Part shown: positions 43,906 through 54,900 of the stretch, one piece after another
Position numbering within the stretch: position 1 is the stretch's first letter
Layout: each line of letters opens with the position of its first letter
Assembly (NCBI GenBank): GCA_900770525.1
Contig: CAAHDT010000034.1
Span: 39,960-103,959, forward strand
Length of the DNA: 64,000 nt
From: Candidatus Gastranaerophilales bacterium
GTDB lineage: Bacteria > Cyanobacteriota > Vampirovibrionia > Gastranaerophilales > Gastranaerophilaceae
Direction: 5' to 3'
Translations under genes and position numbers: made by a program
Notes under the pieces: generated by a model
The model's database searches: none
What the model was told of the DNA's origin: nothing
The model's input: only the letters and a program-made list of their open reading frames with translations

Positions 43906-44427
43906 ATGTGTAATATAACTATTGAAAATGTCAAACCTATTATAAATATTTTATCAGCTTTGTTGACCCCAACAATTGCTATAATTTCAACTATTTTTAT
44001 ATGCCAACAAAAAAACATTCAACGCAGACAACACCTTGTAGAGGTTTTTAAATTGAGAATTGATCATATAAAATTTTTCTTTAATTCTTGGGGTAGCTTT
44101 AACACTTATATAAATTACATACCAAATTATAAAGCTCAAATAATTGCTCAAAATAACAATCAAGAATACATTATATCTTCAATGGAACAAGTTTTTGCTG
44201 AATTGTATAAGCACAATTTGTCTACAAAAATGCTGTTTAATGAAGAGCTATTTGATATAGAATCCAACTTTATAAACTCTTTAAGAAATAACATACCGTC
44301 AAGAGGTCAAGATTGGACTATATATAACATACTAGAGTCTTATGAGGATAGCCGAAATAAATTTAACGAATTGTATGAAAAATATGTTGAAATATTAAAT
44401 AAAGATAACATTATTAGTAAAAACTAA
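43906..44427 (+). CDS. Small membrane-anchored hypothetical protein
   Basis: A 173-residue protein with one N-terminal membrane segment (about 12-32, IINILSALLTPTIAIISTIFI) followed by a cytoplasmic all-helical domain (RRQHLVEVFKLRIDHIKFFF and more). AAAGGAG precedes the ATG. Such 'TM plus helical' proteins are common in defence and mobile regions, but no family is recognised. It is the last plus-strand gene of the cargo block. Confidence 0.6.
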   Translation: MCNITIENVKPIINILSALLTPTIAIISTIFICQQKNIQRRQHLVEVFKLRIDHIKFFFNSWGSFNTYINYIPNYKAQIIAQNNNQEYIISSMEQVFAELYKHNLSTKMLFNEELFDIESNFINSLRNNIPSRGQDWTIYNILESYEDSRNKFNELYEKYVEILNKDNIISKN

Positions 44428-44428
44428 C

Positions 44429-44644
44429 TTATTTTTCAAAATCATCTTCAAACCCTCTTATATTATCAAGTTCAATGTTGTATCTTTTGCCGTTTTTATC
44501 AACACAAGTTGCGAAATCTATTCCCCTATCAGCAAATCTATTTTCCCAAATGCAAATTAGCAAACCAATTTCTTGTGTTTTTAAATTTAAAACCTTTGTT
44601 CCGTATAATAGATAATCTTTTCTGTCATATCTTGCTCCTTTCAA
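44429..44644 (-). CDS. Small hypothetical protein, start uncertain
   Basis: A 71-residue frame that reads like a genuine small beta protein (KVLNLKTQEIGLLICIW, FATCVDKNGKRYN). The only in-frame start is a TTG without a ribosome site. A good AAAGGAG is followed by an ATG (44632) in the +1 frame, which runs only 13 codons. Either the TTG is used, or a single-base change has separated the normal start from the body, making this a decayed gene. Confidence 0.4.
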   Translation of the reverse strand: MKGARYDRKDYLLYGTKVLNLKTQEIGLLICIWENRFADRGIDFATCVDKNGKRYNIELDNIRGFEDDFEK

Positions 44645-44998
44645 GCTATGACATTAATTACTCAAGAAATAAAAAATTGGAACTTAAAAAACTGATTTTG
44701 TATCAAAACAACACACAAAATCCATACATACTTAAATGGCGTTTTAAGACTTGTTTAAATTTCTCATAAGGTTTTATATCTAACTCACCCCAAACGTTAA
44801 AATTAAACGAGTTTTAAATGAGGTTTTAAAAATTTTTCACCTGTAGTATAAAATTATAAATTATATTGTAAAGACTTGGTATAAATTTATATTTTGTTAA
44901 AATCGCCTAACAAAATTTTTTAAGAATAATATGAGCTTTTATTATTTTCTTTTCTTAAATACAATATTTACATTTTCTGATAAAATCTCTTGCAAATA
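44645..44998. other. Gene-free AT-rich stretch with one hairpin
   Basis: About 350 bp between the small gene and the defence operon's end. The one clear structure is ATTTTGTTA (44891-44899) with TAACAAAAT (44908-44916) followed by six T, a weak, AT-only terminator-like hairpin. Nothing else is seen. Confidence 0.5.
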
Positions 44999-45904
44999 TT
45001 ACAAAAACTTCAGCTCAGATGACTTTACCTCATCCCATAAAGCCATTAATTTGCATTCATCATATAAAATATTTTCTATAAATTCTCGCCAAATTTGAGG
45101 ACTGTTATTTAAAGAATAACCGTCGTTCACTTCATGCCAGTTACTTGATGCTATGTTTTCCAACAAACGTTCTAATGATTCAGGTGAACGAATATCTGAA
45201 TGTCGAATAATATTCCATAAGATATTATAACATCGATGATGTATTATATTTGCACGTTCCTCTATATGATAAAACTCTAATAATTTTCTTCCATTTTCCC
45301 CTAAGTTCGGGTTTATAATTACTTTCGTCATATTATTCATATCATATGAAAATTTCAAATTTTTCCATAGTTTAAGAGGATGTAAATTTTCTAAATTTAA
45401 ACCTAAATCCTCAATTGCAGATTTAAAATTTTCAAAAGGTTTCTCATCAAAAAAGTTGGCTTTCTTTATTGATTCGTTACACTCTTTACAACAAGGAGCC
45501 CAATTATTTGGATGTAATGCAAATTGAGGAAATTTGCTTTTTGGTAAAAGATGTTCAATATCAGCTATAATATATTCTTCACCTGTTATTTTTTTGTCAA
45601 ATTCTAACAATTGCCCACAGAAACAACAACGTGGTTGTGTTGTATAACTAAAATAATTTTTAATAAAAGCTTCTTTAAAAGAAAGTTTACCAAACCGCAT
45701 GTTAAAATCTTTAGAGTTACAGGATAGATTGTCAAATTTTTTTATTATTGAACTCGTTAATTCATCAGATATTGAAGTTACAGTTATTTTAAATTTTGCA
45801 TAGTCATCTTCTAAGTGTTTTATGTTTGGAATACTATTAAATCTTTCCTTTAAAATTCGTTTAAAAAATTTATCATTACTTTCTTTTGAATAACTAAGGT
45901 TCAT
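44999..45904 (-). CDS. Septu PtuB-like HNH endonuclease
   Basis: A 301-residue protein. The HNH nuclease motif spans about residues 90-150: CCFCGQ, DIEHLLPKSKFP, NWAPCCKECNESIKK, with two zinc-binding CxxC pairs and the catalytic His in IEHLLP. A helical C-terminal part follows. It starts 1 bp after the ATPase gene with its own AAAGAGG site. The pairing of an SMC-like ATPase with this kind of HNH protein is the layout of the Septu (PtuA-PtuB) anti-phage system. Confidence 0.8.
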   Translation of the reverse strand: MNLSYSKESNDKFFKRILKERFNSIPNIKHLEDDYAKFKITVTSISDELTSSIIKKFDNLSCNSKDFNMRFGKLSFKEAFIKNYFSYTTQPRCCFCGQLLEFDKKITGEEYIIADIEHLLPKSKFPQFALHPNNWAPCCKECNESIKKANFFDEKPFENFKSAIEDLGLNLENLHPLKLWKNLKFSYDMNNMTKVIINPNLGENGRKLLEFYHIEERANIIHHRCYNILWNIIRHSDIRSPESLERLLENIASSNWHEVNDGYSLNNSPQIWREFIENILYDECKLMALWDEVKSSELKFL

Positions 45905-45905
45905 T

Positions 45906-47285
45906 TTATTCCTCTTTATTCATTTTAAAATTACAACACATATCAGCCTTTTCTAACTGATTTAGCTTTGCCCTAATTTTCCAACGCCATTCACCAGGAC
46001 CTACTTCTTTTATTAAAGTATTTAATTTTTCTTTATCGTTACTCTCCATTGCGTGTTTAATTTCATTTTTCACTCTTTCTCCTATATCAGACTCCATTTG
46101 GAATAAAGTTCGTCCAATATCAATAATATTCGCACCATATGTTTTTATTGGCACAGGATAATGAATAATTCCTGATGGTAAATTTTCTAGCCTATGTATT
46201 TCATCTTCTTTTGCATCTGTGACAAGCATTGCCGAATGAGTTGCAATAAAAATATCGTGATTAGAATGTTCAAATACCTTGCATATAAGATTTAGAAAAG
46301 ATGTTTTCCAGTTTTCATTAAAATGAGTTTCTGGCTCATCCAATAATATTAAATATTTTTTATCATTATTTAAATTTTCTTCTTTTAGAATCATCAATAA
46401 TGCGAATCTTGTAAAAAAGCCATGTTCTCCATCACTTAAAAACGAATCCGGATATAATTTATCTGACTTTCCTTGTGTATATAAAAATCCAGTATCTATA
46501 TATTTACCATTCATGTCATTAGATATTTTTATCGGCTCTATTTTACTCAAAAAGGTTGCTAATAGAGGTAATGGATTAATTTTGTCTTGTTTAATATCTG
46601 TACCTATAGGTTCTATAATAATTGGTGTTTTTAAATCCCAAAAATACCTTGTTATATTGTTTCCAATATACATATAACTATCGGGTTTTCTTATATCACG
46701 AATTACCGTCTTTTCGATTTCATCATAATTTCGCTCTGTTTTAATATCTAACCATATAATTTGAGGTTCTATATGATTATTTTTACCAAAAATAATATCT
46801 TGAAGTTTCTCCCACAATAACTTATCTTCTTGACAATTTTCTAAGTGATTCCATATTCCACTTACAATATATGCAAGAAATGCCCATTTTGTCGTATTAG
46901 TTGTTAGCGAATAAATATTAACTCTGTGTGAATAATATTGTCTTGCTGTATGCCCCGTATGCAAACGAATTACAGCATCCCAAAGATAACAATCTCTGTC
47001 TTTTTTTGAAGATACTTCAGCACTATTTGTTTCCATACTTGTACTAATAATTTTGTTTTCTTTTGATATTTTATACTCAAATCGAGTATTATCAATTTGT
47101 TCTATATTGCCTTTTAAATTATATTCACCAATTTCAAATAAAGCATCCAATAATGAACTTTTACCAGAACCATTTTTTCCAACTATTAAATTTAAATTTG
47201 CACAATCTTTAGTTTTTTTCTCAGGGAAAACCATTCTAAATGTATTAAAATTACAATAATCATTTATATATAATTCATCGAACAT
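45906..47285 (-). CDS. Septu PtuA-like AAA ATPase
   Basis: A 459-residue ABC/SMC-type ATPase. I start it at the ATG at 47285, which has TGAGGA upstream; a TTG 15 bp earlier is possible. Walker A is VGKNGSGKSSLLDAL near the start. The signature FLSDGEHGFFTR is an SSGE/LSxGE-type motif. Walker B is YLILLDEPETHF, followed by DIFIATHSAML. The C-terminal GPGEWRWKIRAKL tail is like that of PtuA proteins. It overlaps the methylase gene by 11 bp. It should form a complex with the HNH protein. Confidence 0.8.
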   Translation of the reverse strand: MFDELYINDYCNFNTFRMVFPEKKTKDCANLNLIVGKNGSGKSSLLDALFEIGEYNLKGNIEQIDNTRFEYKISKENKIISTSMETNSAEVSSKKDRDCYLWDAVIRLHTGHTARQYYSHRVNIYSLTTNTTKWAFLAYIVSGIWNHLENCQEDKLLWEKLQDIIFGKNNHIEPQIIWLDIKTERNYDEIEKTVIRDIRKPDSYMYIGNNITRYFWDLKTPIIIEPIGTDIKQDKINPLPLLATFLSKIEPIKISNDMNGKYIDTGFLYTQGKSDKLYPDSFLSDGEHGFFTRFALLMILKEENLNNDKKYLILLDEPETHFNENWKTSFLNLICKVFEHSNHDIFIATHSAMLVTDAKEDEIHRLENLPSGIIHYPVPIKTYGANIIDIGRTLFQMESDIGERVKNEIKHAMESNDKEKLNTLIKEVGPGEWRWKIRAKLNQLEKADMCCNFKMNKEE

Positions 47286-49281
47286 TTTGTGATTCCTCAA
47301 ATTTTATTGCATTAACATATTTTATATTTGGAATATATCTATTATATAAATCGACATCGGAATGTCCTTGTTCAGAAATAGCAACTTTTCTTTTATCAAA
47401 AATAACTAATCCTATATTTTCCAATACCTTTAAACTACGAGTAAATTCTTTTATTGGTAATACCTTTCTCTTTAATAAGGTCTTGTCTTCATTTTGATCT
47501 AACATATAATATTTACATAAATCTTCAAATATAAGTTTGATATTGTTGTCAGTAGTTACCATAGCAAGAATCTTGCTAACCTTAGAATCTTGTAATGGAT
47601 CAAAAGATTTATAAAATTCATTCAAGTCAAACTTTTTTATTTTTAAATTTTCATCTTCACCAAAATAAATTTTTGCTTTATTTTTTATTAATTTAACTCT
47701 ACCATCTTTATACAAAATTTTTAAATTTGCATAAGAATCCGCATTTATATTTTCTCTTATTTGAAAGTCTTGATAATTATTGATATTATTTGAATTTAAT
47801 TGGTAACCAAATCTGAAAAAATAATTTAATGCATTTAATAATTCAGGATCTTGTTTTGGGTTATACTCTTCAAACCATAATAACTCTGGTTGTTTTTCTT
47901 CAATATGTTCTGTGTAGAACGCTGCATTTGTGATATTTTCCGATAAATTTTGCATCAAAGTTTTTATTGTATTCTCTTTTTCTTGAAGAGAATTTAACAA
48001 TTCTATAGGGGATTTTATTTGATTTGAGTATATATCTTCATAACTTATTTGGGGTGGTAGATTAATTATATAATTATCTTTAAAGTCTTTTCTATTATAT
48101 ACAACTCTTGTTATGCTTTTAAAATCTTTATTATAGCTTTCAATGCTATCATATTCTTTTATAATCGTACCAAAGTCCCTGGGTTCAATGCTTAAATATT
48201 TGTCAAAATCAAAGTTTCCACCTTTTATAATTTCTGATGAAATAAAATCAAGTTGTTTTTCGTTTAAACTTGATTGGATCCTAATAACAGGTATTTCTCC
48301 GTAGTCGTTAATATTTAATTTCTTTTTACCAATTAATAAAACATGAGATTCTAAGACTTTTATAACTGCTATTAACGAATTCTCTATTAAATATTTTCGA
48401 ATAGAATTATAATCTTTATTGTTTTTTGTTAAGATATTTTCAGGGAATAATCCAATAAAATAATCATCATCGTCAGCATTAATTAAAAAACTTAACAAAA
48501 ATAGTAATTCACTTTGTAATTTTATGGGTTTTTTACTTCCTAATATATTTGTTTGTTGCCATTCTTCAAATTTTGGATACTTTCTATAATCTCCCATTGG
48601 AGGGTCGAAAATAATTATATTATTATCACCTTTCTTGTATGAAATATAGTCATCTATAGTATCTGCTTGAGTAATATTTGCTTCCAAATGATTATTCACT
48701 AATTTTTTATATTTTCCACAAAAGAACAAGTAAACACGAGCAATAATTACCATTTTGGGATTTACATCTATCCCATACAAAACTCCATCAAAATCCTTTA
48801 ATAAGCTTCCAGTACCAATCGCAAGGTCTATGTAATTCCCCTTGCCTACAAGTTTATTTGCAATTCCAGTTATTATTTTTTGTGTAAATGAGGCTGTTTT
48901 TCTATTTGAAGTTTGCAACAATTGAGATTTTTCATCAATTAATTTTTCTATAGCATTTTTAATTTCGTTTCTTGAAATTTTATAATATACGTCATACTGT
49001 CTTATATTGTTAATAATATACTCTGAAGTTTTTTGAGTAATAAACGAAGCATTAAAATCGTTATTAATATCATCTGTAATCCAATCAATAGCCTTGTTAT
49101 AGTTTTTCACTTTGTTTTCGCTTTTTGGTTCAACTGCAGATATAAAATGCTCTTGTTTAACATATATCACATAAATCAAAGCTAATGTAATCGCAAGAGA
49201 TTCGTCAACATTAATTTGGAATCTTTTTATGTTGTCGTATAGATGATATGTAAGTTCTTCAATATAGTTAAGTTTATTCAT
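47275..49281 (-). CDS. Divergent HsdM-like N6-adenine methylase homologue
   Basis: A 668-residue protein. I prefer the ATG at 49281, with GGAG 7 bp upstream, to one 12 bp earlier. It has a helical N-terminal domain. The SAM-binding motif I is YIDLAIGTGSLL with VLYGIDVNP after it. Motif IV reads IIIFDPPMGDY, so the usual NPPY/F is DPPM and lacks the aromatic residue. A winged-helix-like C-terminus contains SLKVLENIGLVIF. It sits between hsdS and the Septu-like genes with overlaps at both ends. It may be an inactive or altered methylase serving the neighbouring systems. Confidence 0.7.
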   Translation of the reverse strand: MNKLNYIEELTYHLYDNIKRFQINVDESLAITLALIYVIYVKQEHFISAVEPKSENKVKNYNKAIDWITDDINNDFNASFITQKTSEYIINNIRQYDVYYKISRNEIKNAIEKLIDEKSQLLQTSNRKTASFTQKIITGIANKLVGKGNYIDLAIGTGSLLKDFDGVLYGIDVNPKMVIIARVYLFFCGKYKKLVNNHLEANITQADTIDDYISYKKGDNNIIIFDPPMGDYRKYPKFEEWQQTNILGSKKPIKLQSELLFLLSFLINADDDDYFIGLFPENILTKNNKDYNSIRKYLIENSLIAVIKVLESHVLLIGKKKLNINDYGEIPVIRIQSSLNEKQLDFISSEIIKGGNFDFDKYLSIEPRDFGTIIKEYDSIESYNKDFKSITRVVYNRKDFKDNYIINLPPQISYEDIYSNQIKSPIELLNSLQEKENTIKTLMQNLSENITNAAFYTEHIEEKQPELLWFEEYNPKQDPELLNALNYFFRFGYQLNSNNINNYQDFQIRENINADSYANLKILYKDGRVKLIKNKAKIYFGEDENLKIKKFDLNEFYKSFDPLQDSKVSKILAMVTTDNNIKLIFEDLCKYYMLDQNEDKTLLKRKVLPIKEFTRSLKVLENIGLVIFDKRKVAISEQGHSDVDLYNRYIPNIKYVNAIKFEESQNVR

Positions 49282-50494
49282 TAATTTCTCCATACTTGTG
49301 CTTAGTTAGTTCACCAGTGAATGCATGGTGGAGTAGAGATTGGAACATTTGTTTTGCATTTGCAAGTTCCTCCTGTTGTTCTTTAATATAAGCTTCAATT
49401 TCAATGACTTTTTGTGCAAATTGCTCTTGTAATGTATAGTCTGGTTTGAATACTTTTATGTTTTCAAGTGCTGTTGTTCCAATCCTAGGTAAATTTGCTC
49501 CTGAAGATTGACTATTTGCCATATTTACAAAATATGATGTACTCATTAATGCTTTTAAGAAATATTTATTTGAAATCCCGTCTAGTGGTAATAACGGAAA
49601 TATATCTGTACTACATACACCGTCAAAATCTGGTAATGCTACTTTGTTCAAATAAGGTCGTAATTTACCGTATAGAACGTGATTGTTTTTAAAAAAGAAT
49701 TTATTGCTTTTCAAGTCAATATCTTGTTGACTATGTGGATCTACTAATATTCTGCCTGTTTCTTTTTCTATATGTTCTAGTCCGATATAGGGATATTGTT
49801 TAGTTTTTAATTCTTCTGGAGAAATATTTTGTCTATCGATTTTTGCTAAATCTTTTAAACAACAAATCTGCCAATTTTTTTTGTTTGTTTGTGGATTATC
49901 AAACATTTCTTGAAAGAGTGCAGGGATAAGGTCTTGGGCATGAGATATGCATTCTTCACGAAGTCGAATAATATCACTCATTGTATCCAAAACATGAACA
50001 ATTTCTTGTTGCTCTGCTGTTGTAGAGGGAATAAGTATCGGGAATTTTCTTAATACTCCTAATGCAATATATTTCTGAGTTGCACCTTTCAAAGATTTTT
50101 CCACATATGTTTTTGCAATATTAGATTTAAAGAAATAGTTTAACCATTTGGCTTTTAATAAATCTCCGTTCAATCGAAATAATCCTACATTTTTAATTGC
50201 AAAATCAATTATTTCTTTGTCTACTATGCAACTCTCTCCAACGGTTCCTATCATTGAGTAAAGCAAATCATACTGATTTACTTTACTGCGCTTATTTACT
50301 GCATTAAAATCTTCTTCTGAAATACAATATGCATTTTCATAGTTTAAAATACCTGACGTAATATTTTTAGAAGTTAACAAATAATGTCCACTATACTCTA
50401 TGGGTTTGGGTGAATCATGTGTTCCATCTGTTACTTCTGCACAATATTTATCTGCAGGTACGAATTGCCAACCTTTAGGAGCTTCTTTATACAT
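49274..50494 (-). CDS. hsdS: Type I restriction specificity subunit HsdS
   Basis: A 406-residue protein with the two-repeat HsdS layout. Target-recognition domain 1 starts KGWQFVPADKYC. A conserved helix with STTAEQQEIVHVLDTM lies near residue 160. Domain 2 starts WQICCLKDLAKI and a second conserved helix with LQEQFAQKVIEIEAYI ends near 390. The two TRDs read the two halves of the target sequence. It overlaps hsdM by 8 bp and the methylase-like gene by 8 bp. Confidence 0.92.
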   Translation of the reverse strand: MYKEAPKGWQFVPADKYCAEVTDGTHDSPKPIEYSGHYLLTSKNITSGILNYENAYCISEEDFNAVNKRSKVNQYDLLYSMIGTVGESCIVDKEIIDFAIKNVGLFRLNGDLLKAKWLNYFFKSNIAKTYVEKSLKGATQKYIALGVLRKFPILIPSTTAEQQEIVHVLDTMSDIIRLREECISHAQDLIPALFQEMFDNPQTNKKNWQICCLKDLAKIDRQNISPEELKTKQYPYIGLEHIEKETGRILVDPHSQQDIDLKSNKFFFKNNHVLYGKLRPYLNKVALPDFDGVCSTDIFPLLPLDGISNKYFLKALMSTSYFVNMANSQSSGANLPRIGTTALENIKVFKPDYTLQEQFAQKVIEIEAYIKEQQEELANAKQMFQSLLHHAFTGELTKHKYGEINE

Positions 50495-51941
50495 TTACCC
50501 CTCCTAACTTTTCTTGTAATTTTTCAAGAAGTGCGAGGGATTTTTTTTCTGCTTCTATCATTAATTGAACGTATTCTTGCGGTGTATGTTCAAAGGTTGG
50601 TGCTATATATTCTATCTTTTTATATCTTGAAGGTAGCAAATTGTATTCATTTTCTTTCAGTTCATCAAAAGTCACATTAAATGATTTGTCACTCTCAGCT
50701 CTTGTTGCATATTTTTCTATAACATCTGGAATATCATTTTCTTCAATAGGTGCACGTTTGTCATCTAGCGTGAAACCATCGTTTTCCATTTCATAGAACC
50801 AAGTTTTTTGAGTTTGACCACCTTTAGTAAATACTAAAACGGCAGTTGCAACCCCCGCATAAGGTTTAAATACTCCAGATGGCATAGAAATAACCGCTTC
50901 TAATTGGTTTTCTTCAATAAGTTTTTGTCTTAAAGTCTTATGAGCTTTTGAATCTGTTGATAAAACTCCTGTCGGAATGATTACTGCCGCACGCCCACCA
51001 ATTTCAAGCATTTTTATAAATTTTGCCATAAATAGGAGTTCCGTTTTTTTCGTTTTTACGATACCTGTTAAATGCGGATCAATATCAGATTCATCAAGAC
51101 TACCCGTAAACGGTGGATTTGCAAGAACAAGCGTATATTTATCTTCTTCTTGTGCATCTTTTGACAAAGAATCTCTTAGTTTTACATTTTTAGGTTTAAT
51201 ATTATGAAGAATCATATTCATTAAACCTATTTTATACATAGTTGGGTCAAATTCTGAACCATAAATAACATTATTATCAAGATTTTCTCTATGTTCATCT
51301 TTTAGCAAATCCCCAAAGACAGGAGAAATATCTTTAAAATCATTTGATGTATTACTTTCAAGTATATATCTGTAAGCACCACATAAAAAACCTCCACTAC
51401 CACATGCAGGATCGCATATTTTATCATCAACTCTTGGGTCAACCAATTTTGTCATCATATCAATTATATGGCGAGGAGTTCTAAATTGACCATTTTGTCC
51501 TGATGTAGCCAGTTTTGATAACATATATTCATAAATATCACCTTTTCTGTCATTTCCATCAGAAAAATCCATTCCATCTAAGGTTTGTACAGCTGTATCA
51601 AGCAGAGATGGTTTAGAGATTAAACAAACAGAATCTTTTAATGATGAATTAATTTTTTCTAACAAAGGAAAAACTTTTTCTCTATATACTTTGAGCATTT
51701 TATCGGGTGCTAGTTGCTTAAAGTTACTCCATCTTAGTTCATCTTTACCTTCAAAAAAGCTTTCTCTTTTTTTACCACTTTTTTCAGCTCTTTTTTGCTC
51801 TAGATTTTCTTGTTCTTCAAACATTTTAAAGAATATCAAATAAGTCATCTGTTCTACAACGGAAATAGGATTACTAATTCCTGATGACCAAAAAGTATTC
51901 CATAATTCATCTATTATTGCTTTAAATTCTTTATCTGTCAT
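50487..51941 (-). CDS. hsdM: Type I restriction-modification methylase HsdM
   Basis: A 484-residue methylase with the N-terminal HsdM helical domain. Motif I is KICDPACGSGGFLCGAY and the catalytic motif IV is LVLANPPFTGSLD, which is intact (NPPF). GGRAAVIIPTGVLS and LEAVISMPSGVFKPYAGV follow. It methylates adenine in the host's copies of the target site and is also part of the restriction complex. It overlaps hsdR by 1 bp and hsdS by 8 bp. Confidence 0.95.
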   Translation of the reverse strand: MTDKEFKAIIDELWNTFWSSGISNPISVVEQMTYLIFFKMFEEQENLEQKRAEKSGKKRESFFEGKDELRWSNFKQLAPDKMLKVYREKVFPLLEKINSSLKDSVCLISKPSLLDTAVQTLDGMDFSDGNDRKGDIYEYMLSKLATSGQNGQFRTPRHIIDMMTKLVDPRVDDKICDPACGSGGFLCGAYRYILESNTSNDFKDISPVFGDLLKDEHRENLDNNVIYGSEFDPTMYKIGLMNMILHNIKPKNVKLRDSLSKDAQEEDKYTLVLANPPFTGSLDESDIDPHLTGIVKTKKTELLFMAKFIKMLEIGGRAAVIIPTGVLSTDSKAHKTLRQKLIEENQLEAVISMPSGVFKPYAGVATAVLVFTKGGQTQKTWFYEMENDGFTLDDKRAPIEENDIPDVIEKYATRAESDKSFNVTFDELKENEYNLLPSRYKKIEYIAPTFEHTPQEYVQLMIEAEKKSLALLEKLQEKLGGVNV

Positions 51942-54900
51942 TACCCTACTATTCTTTCCTTAATCATATATCCATCTAGTACGTTATATAGTTCTTCTAA
52001 TTCTTCCTCTGTAAAAATATCCGAAATATCACCTAAACCAGTAAATGGTCTATCATATAGCGATGTTTCTTTCAAGTAATTGTTTGCTTTTAATTGGTTT
52101 TCAACAAGTTTTAAACATTGCATTTGTCTTGTGTTTAAAGTTGTATGGTGCTGTTTAAATTCATTCAGTCTTGTTTTAACTTCTTCTTCGTCAATCCCAA
52201 TTATGCTTCTGATTAACAACGCTATGTCATTAGCCTTATCTGGATATAATTTTTCCAATTGTTTAACCGTAAAATGAGGATTCTGTTCAAGAATTACAGA
52301 AACAAGTGCTTGAATATCATTTTCTGTTATATTTTTGCCTCTTTTAATTTTTTGCAATACCAAATTTTCTGTAGCAATTTTTCTTAAAAATTCTTCTAAA
52401 TCGTGTTTGAAACCTTCGCCAAAAGTAGTAAACAAATTAAGTTGTAATTCTTCATTTATTTCAACATCATCACTAATATCAATAGTAATAATATCTTCGT
52501 CAATAATTTCTCTTTGTCGGAATTGCATTAATGGAGCTAATTCATTTCTAACTTCTTCAATTTCTTTATAGTTAAAGTTTTTAGCAAAATCAGAGGATTT
52601 AACTTTTTCGATTAATGCAGATTTTTCTTTTACCTTATAAATTGTCGTTCTAAGTTCAAATATTGATTTTCTGATTTTATTCTTTAAAAATTCAATTTTC
52701 TTATCTTGAGCTTTTGTATCTACATTATTTTTTTCTTGTAGTTGTTTATCAAGTTCAGCTATTTCATATTGAGTAGTAATAATTTCAAATTGCATGGCTT
52801 TATCTTGAGCAAAAGTTGTTTGATGTCGTTTCATCAAAGGACGAACTTTTGTATCAAGAAGTTCAATAAAACTTTCATCAAAATTCTGCCAATAAAGTTC
52901 CGTTTTCAAAATATCATCAAGTAGCATTGCGTTTTCTTGAACATCAACCGACTTTTGAGGTAATGATTTAATATCATTTTTTATAAGTTCTATTGTATTA
53001 TTATAGATTTCCGTATTTTCAATTGCTTTTGCAGAAAGTGCAAGCTCAATTCTTGCTTGGAATAATCTTTCATATAAAGATGGCTGTTCCTTTGGGACAT
53101 AACCTTCAGGATTTTCTCCAAAGAATTCAAAATTTGAATAATGGTCAAAGATTACAAAATATTCTTTGTTTTTACCAGCACCTAAAAGATTTGCGCAGAG
53201 TCTTGTGCCGCGTCCAATCATTTGCCAGAACTTAACTTTTGAATAAATTGGTTTTGCGAAAACTAGATTCATTATTTCAGGAACATCCACACCTGTATCA
53301 AGCATTGAGACAGAAATCGCAATATTTATATTATTTTCTTGTGCTTCGCCCTTGAAATCATCAAGCAATATTGAAGCATTTGGGTTATGTGAATCAATTA
53401 ATCTTGCATACTTGCCTTTGTATTCAGGATACATATCATTGAATAGCTTTTCTAACATTTCACCATGTCGATGGCTTCTTGCAAAAACAATTGATTTACC
53501 TAGTTTGCCACTAGAATCTCTTAATCCGTCATTCATCAATGTACGAAGGATTTTCCTATTAGTTTCGACATTTGTAATTTGAGATTCAAGTTCAGAACTT
53601 TCAAAATCAAATTTTTCAGGATCTTCAACTTGTTCAGCTAATTCTTGTTTTTGTTTTTCTGTTAGTTCAGAGAATTTGATACCTCTTTCTAAAAATCCAG
53701 TTTGAACTTTTTGCACTTTATATGGTACAAGATGTTTTTCAGAAATCGCATCATCAAGTTCATAGCTGAATGTTGGATTTTTGTCATCAGTATTAAACAT
53801 TTTGAACGTATTTCTTGAAATATAATCAACAGGTGTTGCTGTTAAACCAATCTGGAAAGCATCAAAATATTTGAATATTTCACCATAAACGTTATAAATC
53901 GAGCGATGAGATTCATCAGCAATTATCAAATCAAAAAATCCTGGAGTATAAAGTTGATAAGCCTTTTGTATTGCAGGATATGTTGCAATATAAACTTTTT
54001 TATTTTTGTCTCCACGAGTTTCAGCATTTATAAATACCCTTGATAAACTGTCTAAATGCTTTCTGAATGCACCATCTGCTTGTTTTCTCAATTCATCTCT
54101 ATCAACCAGAAATAAAACTCTTTTTACCCAGTTTGCTTGAACAAGGCCATTAATTATAGACATTGCGGTTCTTGTTTTACCGGTACCTGTTGCCATTACA
54201 AGTAATGCTTTTCTTTGACTGGAAGTAAAAGCTTCATAAGTTTTACGAATAGCCATAAACTGGTAATCACGGTTTGTTATGCTTGTATCTATTTCAATAT
54301 CAGCAAGAGGTTTTCTATTTTCTCTTTGGAATAATCTTGTTAAAATATCTTCTTTAGAAAACATGCCATAAATTCTGCGCTCAGGATAAATCACATCATC
54401 CCAAATGTATGTTTCAAAACCATTGGTGTAAAAAATCAATGGTCTAAAACCAGTCATTGCCTCAATAGCATTTGCATATCTTACAGCTTGTTCTTTGCCT
54501 TCTTTTACGTCTCTTCTTGATTTCTTTGCTTCGATAATTGCAATAATTTTGCCGTTATCATCATATAAAGCATAATCTACAAAACCTTTACCGGATGGAG
54601 TATTTAGTAAGCATTCAACCGGAATTTCTCGTTTAACTTCTGATGTATTGTATTCTTTTATATCTTTAGAAAAATCCTCAACCTTTTTAAGATTCCAACC
54701 TGCATCAAGAAGCATATTATCAATAATAAAGTGACGAGTTTGAGCTTCTGATAAATCACTGAGTCTATCCGTAATCTCTTCTGCCGCTTTTTGTTTATTA
54801 ACAAGTTCTTCTGTTTTATTTGTTTCTGTTTGTTTCAGAGTTTCTTCTTTTAATTTTAATTCTGCTTCAAGTTCAGCACTTCGCTTTCTCGCTTCTTCAA

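Noticed and set aside
38661..44427. Complete Mu-like prophage
   Set aside because: Only transposase and ATPase genes are present. No head, tail, lysis or Mor-type regulator genes follow, so a transposon fits better.
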